From positions 1-9,823 of the forward strand of contig JAJZRT010000091.1 in the NCBI GenBank assembly GCA_021802595.1: 9,823 bases of DNA, read 5' to 3'. A program made the position numbers and the translations under genes. Below are positions 4,180 through 9,712 of the stretch, piece by piece (position 1 is the stretch's first letter; every line of letters begins with the position of its first letter). The notes under the pieces are model-generated. The model had not been told where the DNA came from. It searched no databases and saw nothing but the letters and a program-made list of their open reading frames with translations. Source of the stretch: Pseudomonadota bacterium (GTDB taxonomy: Bacteria > Pseudomonadota > Gammaproteobacteria > Burkholderiales > Thiobacillaceae).

Positions 4180-7146
4180 ATGAGTGACCAAAAACTTACC
4201 TACGCTATCGGCGGCGACGCCAGCGGCCTGAAGAAGGCGCTGGCCGACGTCGAGGCTGCGAACGCCCGCGTTCGCCAATCTCTGACCGCCAAGCTGGGCG
4301 AGATCGGCACCTTCAAATCCGCGCAGGCCGAGCTGACGCGCCTGGGCGCGGCGCTGGATGAGGCCAAGCGCAAACGCGACTTCTTCATCAACTCCGCCCA
4401 GGCCGGCGGGGCGGCAGGCGTCAAAGCCTTCGCGCGCGATATCGCCCAGGCCAAGGCGGAAGTGTTGCGCCTTGCCGAAGCGATGCAGCGGCAGCGCGCC
4501 ACGCTGACGGGCACGGGCTCGGCTCTCAAGGCCGCAGGCTTCGATGCGGCGAACCTGTCCGGCGCGGAAGCGAAGCTGCGCGCGGCGATGGACGCGGCCA
4601 ACGGGGCCGCGGCGAAACAGTCGGCCGCGCTGCGCGAGCAGTTCGCGCGCAACGGTGAATTCCGTCGCAGCGTCGATCAGGTGCGCGATTCCTTCGCGCG
4701 GCTGCGTGCCACCTTCGCGCCTTTGGTGGCGACGCTGGCCGCCGGTTTCAGCGTGCGCGGTATGGCGGAGGCGGCGGATCAGTACGCCAATCTGCAGGCA
4801 CGGCTGAAATTGGCCGCGCGGTCGCAGGAAGAGTTCGCCGCATCGAACGATGCGATCCAGCGGATTGCGAGCGCGGCGCAGGCGCCGCTAGCAGAGACGG
4901 CCGCGCTCTACACCCGCATTGCCAACAGCCTCAAGGATACCGATGTCAGCCAGGCCGCGTTCGTCGACACGACCGAAGCGGTCGCGCTGGCGCTAAGGCT
5001 GTCGGGCGCGACGGTTGCAGAGTCGCAATCCGCGTTTTTGCAATTTTCCCAGGCCATGGCATCGGGCACGCTGCGAGGTGAAGAGCTGAATGCTGTTTTT
5101 GAATCGGCACCACGCCTGATGCAGGCGCTGGCCGCTTCGCTTGGCAAGCCGGTTGGTGAGTTGCGCGCCATGGCAAAAGAGGGTGCCTTGACCCGGGATG
5201 TATTGATTAACGGGTTGGCCGCCGAGCTGCCCAAATTGCGGCGCGAAGCTGAGAGCCTGCCGAAAACGCTGGCCGGAGCCTTCGTCGAATTGGGAAATCG
5301 GGTGCTTTTGATGGTTGGGCAGATCGATCAGGCATCCGGTGCCAGCGCATCGCTCGCCAAGTCATTTCTCGATCTGGGAACACCCGCCATCCGCGTTGTT
5401 TTCCAGACGCTTACTGTGCTTGCCGCCAATCTGGCATTTGTGTTCAAGACGGTTGGGCGGGAAATAGGTGCCTATGCCGCGCAGGTCGCCGCGATGCTGC
5501 GGCTGGATTTTAAGGGCGCCCGGGGCATCCATGACGCCGTGGCTGCCGATGCCAAGGCTGCCCGCGCTGAACTAGATGCGCTTGAGAAAAAAATAATGGG
5601 ATTGGGTGCGCCAAAAGTTGCCATCAAGCCAGTGACGGGTAAGGGTGCGATTTCAAATCCGAACGTGGTTGATACAGGCAAACCCGACAAGGCCGCGCTG
5701 AGTGCTGTCCAACGGGAGGTGGCCGCGCTGCTGAGGGCGCAGGAAGCGCTGGAGAAGGCGCGGGCGGAAGCCGCTGCGCAGGGGCTGGAAGACAGCCTCA
5801 CCACCCGCCGCGAAAAGCTCGAGCAGGCGCGCAAGGCGGAGCTGATCGACGAGGCAGGGTTCATCGCGGCGAAGGCGGCGCTGGACGAGGAGGGGCTGCG
5901 CAACGAGCTGGCGGCCTTGCAGGACCAGCAGGCGAAGCTGCGGGCGGCATCGTTGGCCCCGGGCGCGAAAGGTTCGGAGCGCACGCAGGCGCTGGCCGAT
6001 CTGGCGCTGGTGGATGCGCGCATCCAGTCGGCCGGCGACAAGATACTCAACCTGAGCCAGGCGGCGACGGCTGAACTGGCCGCGCTGGCCTCGGCCAGGC
6101 TGAAGGCGCAGGCGGAGTTCATCGATGGACTGGAGCAGGAAGCATTTTTGTCGGGCCTCGCCAACGATGAACGCGAAACCGCGCTGCTGCTGCTGGAAGC
6201 GGAAAAGCGCGGCATCACCGACGTCAACCGCCTGTTGGAACTGCAGGGGCAGATTCGCGCCAACGCCAACGCAGCGAAGGCGTCGGAAGAACTGCAGCGG
6301 CAGCAGGATGATGTGTACAAGACCGTGCAGCAAGGCGTGCAGCGAGGGTTTGCCGACGGCCTCAATGCCATCGCGACGGGCGAGGGCACGCCGCTGAAGA
6401 ACGCGGTCGATGCCTTGCGGAACGCGCTGTCGAATGCGCTGGCCGGCAGCCTGACCGATGCCCTGCTCAATAGTCCGCTGGTCGGCGGCAAGGAAGGCGT
6501 GTTCAACATCGCCGGGTCGCTTGGTTTCGGTGGCAAGAATGACGGCTCGACCCCGGCCAGCGCGATCTATGTGCGGGACGTGAACACGGCAGCCGATGCG
6601 CTGTCAGGGGCGGGCAGCGGCGAAGGCGGTGGCCTGTTCTCCGGCTTCACCAGCATGTTGAGCAGCCTGTTTGCCGGAATCAAGGCCGCCTTCGTCAGCA
6701 TGGTGAGCAGCATCGGCAATGCGCTGTCCGGCGCTTTCGGTGGCGGCGGCGGTGGGCAGAACTGGCTCGGCGCGATCGCCAGCGCATTCGGGTTTGCCGA
6801 AGGCGGATGGACCGGGCCAGGCGGCAAGTACCAGCCGGCCGGCATCGTCCACGCCGGCGAATTCGTGTTCGACCAGGCGGCCACCAACCGCATCGGCGTC
6901 GGCGTGCTGGAAAACATGCGGCGCATCGCCAGCGGGCGCTTCGTCAGCAGTCGCCCGCGTCTGGGCTACGCCGATGGCGGCGCGGTGAACCTGCCGGGCG
7001 GCGCCGCGCCGGTGGTCAACTCCAGCACGAAGATCGTCAATCACTTCGACATGGATTCCGCGCTCAGCGATTACCTCAACACCCGCGGCGGCGAGCGCGC
7101 CGTGCTCAACATCATCCAGCGCAATCCGCGCGCTGTGGGTGGGTGA
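4180..7146 (+). CDS. Phage tail tape measure protein
   Basis: A 988-residue protein that sets tail length and helps DNA ejection in siphophages and myophages. Residues 1-190 are helical (TYAIGGDASGLKKALADVE and long Ala/Arg/Glu helices). Residues about 196-385 are the conserved tape-measure domain (DQYANLQARLKLAARS, APLAETAALYTRIANSL, SGTLRGEELNAVFESAPRLM). A hydrophobic segment is at 404-426. Residues 520-750 are long Ala/Glu/Lys helices. A hydrophobic region at 819-845 precedes a Gly run. The C-terminus carries the lambda gpH-like motif AEGGWTGPGGKYQPAGIVHAGEFVF at about 872-896, seen here in two halves, and a second ADGGAVNLPGG. AAAGGA upstream supports ATG 4180. It is full length and uninterrupted. 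At about 1.5 angstrom per residue it could span roughly 145 nm of tail. No other tail gene lies nearby. Confidence 0.93.
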   Translation: MSDQKLTYAIGGDASGLKKALADVEAANARVRQSLTAKLGEIGTFKSAQAELTRLGAALDEAKRKRDFFINSAQAGGAAGVKAFARDIAQAKAEVLRLAEAMQRQRATLTGTGSALKAAGFDAANLSGAEAKLRAAMDAANGAAAKQSAALREQFARNGEFRRSVDQVRDSFARLRATFAPLVATLAAGFSVRGMAEAADQYANLQARLKLAARSQEEFAASNDAIQRIASAAQAPLAETAALYTRIANSLKDTDVSQAAFVDTTEAVALALRLSGATVAESQSAFLQFSQAMASGTLRGEELNAVFESAPRLMQALAASLGKPVGELRAMAKEGALTRDVLINGLAAELPKLRREAESLPKTLAGAFVELGNRVLLMVGQIDQASGASASLAKSFLDLGTPAIRVVFQTLTVLAANLAFVFKTVGREIGAYAAQVAAMLRLDFKGARGIHDAVAADAKAARAELDALEKKIMGLGAPKVAIKPVTGKGAISNPNVVDTGKPDKAALSAVQREVAALLRAQEALEKARAEAAAQGLEDSLTTRREKLEQARKAELIDEAGFIAAKAALDEEGLRNELAALQDQQAKLRAASLAPGAKGSERTQALADLALVDARIQSAGDKILNLSQAATAELAALASARLKAQAEFIDGLEQEAFLSGLANDERETALLLLEAEKRGITDVNRLLELQGQIRANANAAKASEELQRQQDDVYKTVQQGVQRGFADGLNAIATGEGTPLKNAVDALRNALSNALAGSLTDALLNSPLVGGKEGVFNIAGSLGFGGKNDGSTPASAIYVRDVNTAADALSGAGSGEGGGLFSGFTSMLSSLFAGIKAAFVSMVSSIGNALSGAFGGGGGGQNWLGAIASAFGFAEGGWTGPGGKYQPAGIVHAGEFVFDQAATNRIGVGVLENMRRIASGRFVSSRPRLGYADGGAVNLPGGAAPVVNSSTKIVNHFDMDSALSDYLNTRGGERAVLNIIQRNPRAVGG

Positions 7147-7173
7147 CACGCATGGCTCAAATTTGAGCACCCC

Positions 7174-7202
7174 AAAGGCCGGGGTCTTCCGGCCTTTTTT
7201 TT
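7174..7202 (+). terminator. Strong terminator after the tape measure gene
   Basis: AAAGGCCGG (7174-7182) and CCGGCCTTT (7189-7197) form a perfect 9-bp stem around GGTCTT, followed by an unbroken T-run to 7202. It ends the rightward operon 28 bp after the tape measure stop. A separate perfect 14-bp palindrome, GCTCAAATTTGAGC, lies just before it at 7155-7168. Confidence 0.9.
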
Positions 7203-7270
7203 GCAACTTTCGCACCTTTTTTATCTGATTCCCTAGAAGGTTTTTATAAGGATTTTCTTTCTTTACTTGT

Positions 7271-7369
7271 GAATAAAGGCTTTCAAGACTTGGGCCACAC
7301 CAAGGCCGGAATAAAGGGAATAAAGGGCGGAAAGCTACTTTCGCCACTTCTTTCCCTTTATTCCGGCCT
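7271..7369. other. Candidate replication origin: iterons within a long inverted repeat
   Basis: GAATAAAGGG occurs at 7309-7318 and 7318-7327 in tandem and inverted at 7354-7363, with a near copy GAATAAAGGC at 7271-7280. The tandem and inverted copies lie in two perfect 17-bp arms (7303-7319 and 7353-7369) with a nested GGCGGAAAG/CTTTCGCC hairpin between them. The stretch immediately to the left (7200-7275) is AT-rich for this genome. Iterons beside an AT-rich unwinding region are the usual form of satellite and plasmid origins, and the element encodes primase and helicase-like proteins. The hairpin could instead be a structured RNA or a bidirectional terminator. Confidence 0.45.
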
Positions 7370-7409
7370 GTAGTACCGCTGGCGGTTACTTGATCGATGC
7401 AGGATTTTC

Positions 7410-7512
7410 CGGCTCGTACATGCCAATGGACGCCGGGGGCCCCTACAGCCCCCGCCTGTCTCGGATGTTTCGAGCCGCATTCATTCCCCTGTTATCTGGG
7501 TTTTGGCGGCTC
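7410..7512 (+). ncRNA. Structured RNA candidate, possibly P4 CI / C4 antisense type
   Basis: On the plus strand CGGCTCG (7410-7416) pairs with CGAGCCG (7471-7477), enclosing a 7-bp GC hairpin CGGGGGC/GCCCCCG (7434-7440 with 7448-7454, loop CCCTACA). GAGCCGC (7472-7478) can instead pair with GCGGCTC (7506-7512), so the two folds exclude each other. The segment CGCCTGTCTCGGATGTTTCGAGCC looks familiar to me from immunity regions of P4-like elements, where CI/C4 RNAs act as antisense repressors; it is given here as a location (7453-7476). No long ORF or ribosome site accounts for the conservation of structure. Strand and family are uncertain: the dyads would also fold on the minus strand, and no promoter is evident. 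Confidence 0.42.
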
Positions 7513-7519
7513 TAACGGT

Positions 7520-7533
7520 ACACTGGACAGTGT
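7520..7533. promoter_or_regulatory. 14-bp dyad, possible operator
   Basis: ACACTGGACAGTGT is a perfect 6-2-6 inverted repeat in the gap between the structured segment and the minus-strand terminator. It looks like a binding site for a dimeric repressor, but no clear promoter elements flank it and the binding protein is unknown. Confidence 0.35.
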
Positions 7534-7574
7534 TCAATGAAGCGGCTCAGTTGAGCGCTTTCGGGTTCAAGGCC

Positions 7575-7733
7575 CGAAAAAAAAGCCACCCGAAGGCGGC
7601 TCATTTTCTTTGCTTGGCAAATCATCATTCCTTGGGTGGTCTGTAAGACAGGGGCTTCCTCAAGTTCGGCGGCAGCAGCCATTCATCGAGATGCGACAGG
7701 TCTTCACCCGCTGGGTCTAATCGGCACATCACA
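7575..7733 (-). repeat. Right copy of long inverted repeat
   Basis: The counterpart of 287-432. Bases 7650-7733 are perfectly complementary to 287-370, and the match resumes from about 7634 down through the terminator to 7575. This copy contains the true 3' end of the 117-residue gene, so it is likely the parental copy. Confidence 0.9.
7577..7602 (-). terminator. Terminator of the integrase-side operon
   Basis: On the minus strand GAGCCGCC and GGTGGCT pair around TTCG (one G-T pair) and are followed by eight T. It lies 22 bp after the stop of the 117-residue gene and ends leftward transcription from the integrase side before it reaches the structured RNA and candidate origin. Confidence 0.85.
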
Positions 7734-7978
7734 CGATCCGCCAGCCAGCCCATTTTCATGGATGACTTGGCGGCCAAGGCCGCCAGGCAAGCAGCATCCA
7801 GTGCGTCCCAGGGTCCCGTCTCCCCCGATAATTGCTCTTCCAGCCTCTTGCAGATGGCGGCTATCCCCCGTGCATCCACAGTTAGCTCGAACAATGCCGA
7901 AGTGACCATCTTGAGTTCATCGGGCGGCAGATTTGCACCAGGCTCGGTTTTAAGGTTGACAACGGTCTCATGCTGCAT
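7625..7978 (-). CDS. Unrecognised 117-residue small protein
   Basis: A mostly helical, acidic protein without signal peptide or membrane segment. Residues 18-50 (LPPDELKMVTSALFELTVDARGIAAICKRLEEQL, quoted here only by its ends LPPDELK and KRLEEQL) and 58-85 (WDALDAACLAALAAKSSMKM, then GWLADRVM) form helices. The C-terminus is Pro-rich (LPPNLRKPLSYRPPKE). GGAG lies eight bases before the ATG, and the gene overlaps the upstream small gene by 11 nt, so the two are translationally coupled. The last 28 codons before the C-terminal end are duplicated in inverted orientation at 287-370. I do not recognise the family. Satellite genes beside the integrase often modulate the helper or host, but that is context only. 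Confidence 0.75.
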   Translation of the reverse strand: MQHETVVNLKTEPGANLPPDELKMVTSALFELTVDARGIAAICKRLEEQLSGETGPWDALDAACLAALAAKSSMKMGWLADRVMCRLDPAGEDLSHLDEWLLPPNLRKPLSYRPPKE

Positions 7979-8171
7979 GTCCGAGCTCCTTCTTCAACAA
8001 GCGCTCGATATCGCGCACGGCAGTGTCGGAAAGCTTGGTGATCAGCCATAGCGCGGAATTTTGCAACTCGCATTTATCAAGCGCAGCGCCTGCTGTATCT
8101 CCCATTGTTTTGAACAAGACCTGCAAATCTTCGAGGTTGGCGAAGGTGGGGGTGTACGTTTCTACAGCCAT
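7968..8171 (-). CDS. Unrecognised 67-residue small protein
   Basis: Starts at ATG 8171 with AAGGAG nine bases upstream, a strong site. The 67 residues are helical: TFANLEDLQVLFKTMGDTAG, then a Cys-containing segment and LWLITKLSDTAVRDIERLLK. There is no recognisable motif. Its general layout (short unstructured start, then two or three helices) resembles the gene that follows, so the pair may be distant relatives or partners. The 11-nt overlap suggests they are made in fixed ratio. It lies 94 bp downstream of the integrase stop. That gap has no obvious terminator, so it may be co-transcribed with the integrase. Confidence 0.7.
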   Translation of the reverse strand: MAVETYTPTFANLEDLQVLFKTMGDTAGAALDKCELQNSALWLITKLSDTAVRDIERLLKKELGHAA

Positions 8172-8265
8172 GATCCATATCTCCTTGTGGTGGGTGGTCT
8201 ACAGGGCCGACACGCACTGCTGGCCCGCTTTGCCTGAGTCCGTCAAGCGGCGGTATTGCCACTGG

Positions 8266-9528
8266 TTACGCTGTTTTTGCCCTGAGGGGAATCACGTTTT
8301 CAACCTTGAGGGCGTCCAGGTAATCCGCCCATGCCTGCATCATTTCCCGGCGCTTCGTCAGGTGGGCCGTCCGGTTGTATGCGCGGCCGTTCGGGTCTCT
8401 CACAGCATGGGCCAGTTGGTGTTCGATCCAGTCCGGCCGAAAGCCCAGGACTTCATCCAGGACAGTTCGGGCCATTGCCCTGAAGCCGTGGCCAGTCATT
8501 TCCTCTTTCGGTATGCCCATGCGCCGCATGGCCGCCAGGACGGCGTTATCACTCATGGGCCGGCCATTGGTCCGCGCTCCGGGGAAAACATACCGGCCGC
8601 GTCCGGTTACGGCGTGCAGCTCGCGCAGGATTTCAACCGCTTGGCGGGATAGGGGGACCAGGTGGGGTTCGCGCATCTTCATGCGGGCGGCGGGGATATT
8701 CCATTCCGCGTTATCCAGGTCGATTTCGGACCACTCCGCTTTGCGAAGCTCACCCGGCCGGACGAATACCAGAGGCGCCAGGCGCAAGGCGCACTTGGTC
8801 ACGAAAAATCCGGTGTATCCATCCAGGGACCGCAGCAAGCCGCCGATGGCCTTCGGGTCCGTGATGGCTGGCAGGTGGGTTTTGCTCACGGGCACAAGGG
8901 CGCCTCTCAGGTCCGCCGATATGTCACGTTCGGCACGGCCGGTGGCGATGGCATAGCGGAAAACCTGCCCGCAGTTTTGCAGTGTGCGGTGCGCCGTCTC
9001 AATCGCTCCGCGTTCCTCGATCCGCCGCAACGCGGACAGCAGTTCCGGCGCCTTGATTTCGGCAATCGGGCGGGCGCCGAGCCAGGGGAAAATGTCGCGT
9101 TCGAGGCGCCGGATGATCTTGTCCGCGTGGCTTGCTACCCAGTCAGCGGAAAACTTTTCGAACCACTCACGGGCGACGGCTTCGAAGCTGTTGGCCAGGG
9201 GGATTCCGTCCGCCAGCCGGCGTTCAGTCTCCCGCGCTTCCGCCTGCCTCGTTCTTTTCGCTTTTCGGACTTCGCTGGGGTCGACCCCTTCCGCCAAAAG
9301 GGCGCGTGCGGCCTCCGCGTTTCTTCGCGCCAGGGCCAGCCCGGTTTCGGGATAGACGCCAACGGATAGCGTTTTGCGTTTTCCTTCGTGGGTGTAGTCG
9401 AGCCGCCACCATTTTTTCGCATCGGGGCGGACCAGCAAATAAAGCCCGCTACCGTCAGGAAGACGATAGGGGGCTTCTTTGGGTTTGGCCGCCTTGATGG
9501 CGGTGTCTGTAATGAGTTCCTTGGCCAT
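8266..9528 (-). CDS. int: P4-family tyrosine integrase
   Basis: A 420-residue site-specific recombinase, the usual length for P4-type integrases, that inserts and excises the element at ssrA. Residues 1-90 are the DUF4102-type arm-binding domain (LPDGSGLYLLVRPDAKKWWR; TLSVGVYPETGLALAR). Residues 110-210 are the core-binding SAM-like domain (EWFEKFSADWVASHADKIIR). The catalytic domain has Arg257 (VRPGELRKAEW), Lys284, His347-x-x-Arg350 (HGFR), His374 (HQLAHAV) and the nucleophile Tyr384 (RAYNR), so all expected residues are present. GGGGAG precedes ATG 9528, and an inverted GTTACTGC repeat fills the space between ribosome site and start codon, suggesting that integrase binding could repress its own gene. 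It lies 170 bp from the ssrA end, in the standard orientation. Confidence 0.97.
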   Translation of the reverse strand: MAKELITDTAIKAAKPKEAPYRLPDGSGLYLLVRPDAKKWWRLDYTHEGKRKTLSVGVYPETGLALARRNAEAARALLAEGVDPSEVRKAKRTRQAEARETERRLADGIPLANSFEAVAREWFEKFSADWVASHADKIIRRLERDIFPWLGARPIAEIKAPELLSALRRIEERGAIETAHRTLQNCGQVFRYAIATGRAERDISADLRGALVPVSKTHLPAITDPKAIGGLLRSLDGYTGFFVTKCALRLAPLVFVRPGELRKAEWSEIDLDNAEWNIPAARMKMREPHLVPLSRQAVEILRELHAVTGRGRYVFPGARTNGRPMSDNAVLAAMRRMGIPKEEMTGHGFRAMARTVLDEVLGFRPDWIEHQLAHAVRDPNGRAYNRTAHLTKRREMMQAWADYLDALKVENVIPLRAKTA

Positions 9529-9617
9529 GCAGTAACTCCCCGGTATGCGGTAACAGGAAAATGCTGTTACTGCGGACGTTACTGCAAATAATGCCGGATT
9601 TCAATGGATGTTACTGC
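9529..9617. promoter_or_regulatory. Right arm-type integrase sites
   Basis: GTTACTGC occurs in direct orientation at 9566-9573, 9578-9585 and 9610-9617 and inverted at 9529-9536 (GCAGTAAC). A one-mismatch inverted copy at 9547-9554 forms a 10-bp dyad with 9564-9573 (GCGGTAACAG/CTGTTACTGC). The same octamer appears twice at the left end. The cluster spans the region between the integrase start and the ssrA terminator, as arm sites of tyrosine integrases commonly do, and overlaps the likely integrase promoter. Confidence 0.65.
9576..9604 (-). promoter_or_regulatory. Tentative integrase promoter
   Basis: On the minus strand TTGAAA (9604-9599) is 17 bases from TAACGT (9581-9576), which would start transcription about 40 bp before the integrase ATG. 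The -10 matches consensus at only three positions. It overlaps an arm-type repeat, consistent with autoregulation, but the call is weak. Confidence 0.3.
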
Positions 9618-9637
9618 ATGACCCCGGACGCCATATA

Positions 9638-9665
9638 AAGAAAAAGCCCGTATTTTCACGGGCTT
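9638..9665 (-). terminator. Replacement ssrA terminator supplied by the element
   Basis: On the minus strand AAGCCCGT (9665-9658) and ACGGGCTT (9651-9644) form an 8-bp stem around GAAAAT, followed by five T and CTTTAT. It lies about 35 bp past the tmRNA CCA end and inside the element, so it probably restores termination of ssrA after the insertion separated it from the hairpin at 58-96. It also insulates the integrase promoter from tmRNA transcription. Confidence 0.85.
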
Positions 9666-9676
9666 AAGGATGCTTC

Positions 9677-9695
9677 TGGATGTTGTTGGATGTTG
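9677..9695 (+). repeat. Short direct repeat beside the ssrA end
   Basis: TGGATGTTG occurs at 9677-9685 and 9687-9695, with a third near copy (TGGATGTT) at 9605-9612. The pair lies immediately next to the crossover region, where excisionase, IHF or core-binding sites are expected. Function is not established. Confidence 0.5.
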
Positions 9696-9712
9696 AATTG
9701 GTGGAGCCGGCG
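9686..9712. other. Right attachment site at the ssrA 3' end
   Basis: The junction between the element and the tmRNA 3' terminus. TGGTGGAGCCGGCG at 9699-9712 is the acceptor end of tmRNA (read on the minus strand as CGCCGGCTCCACCA) and is imperfectly repeated at 122-134. Integration at the 3' end of ssrA, with the gene end preserved, is common for P4-type integrases. Confidence 0.7.

Larger units (their letters stand above)
122..9704. mobile_element. Complete ssrA-integrated phage satellite-like element with a tape measure gene
   Basis: The element is bounded on the right by the 3' end of ssrA and on the left by an imperfect copy of that end at 122-134. GTTACTGC repeats lie 60-95 bp inside each end. 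It carries a P4-type integrase, an AlpA regulator, a CHC2 primase-like protein, a DUF3987 ATPase, a candidate iteron origin, a possible CI/C4-like RNA and a tail tape measure gene, but no capsid, portal, terminase or lysis gene. Integrase, AlpA and primase/helicase are the usual core of P4-like satellites, so a helper-dependent satellite is the best fit. A decayed prophage is less likely because the gene order is compact, the frames are intact and both ends are present. The right boundary is well supported. The left one rests on short sequence matches. Confidence 0.75.

Noticed and set aside
5472..6536. Long minus-strand open frame (354 codons) inside the tape measure gene
   Set aside because: It is Ser/Ala/Arg-rich, as expected from antisense of GC-rich Ala/Glu/Lys coding DNA, has no domain, and lies wholly under a well-supported gene.
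7271..7369. CRISPR array or diversity-generating retroelement
   Set aside because: Repeats are only 10 bp with no regular spacers, and there is no cas gene, reverse transcriptase or template/variable repeat pair.
7371..7515. Plus-strand ORF reading through the structured segment (ending FRAAFIPLLSGFWRL)
   Set aside because: It has no start codon with a ribosome site and coincides with strong RNA dyads, so I favour a structured RNA over a protein.
8375..9369. Plus-strand open frames under the integrase (up to 235 codons)
   Set aside because: They are antisense to an integrase with all catalytic residues and show no recognisable domain.
122..9704. Ordinary degraded prophage
   Set aside because: All main genes are intact, the operon is compact, both ends are recognisable and the replication and regulation set is satellite-like. 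Decay would be expected to leave several structural gene fragments.
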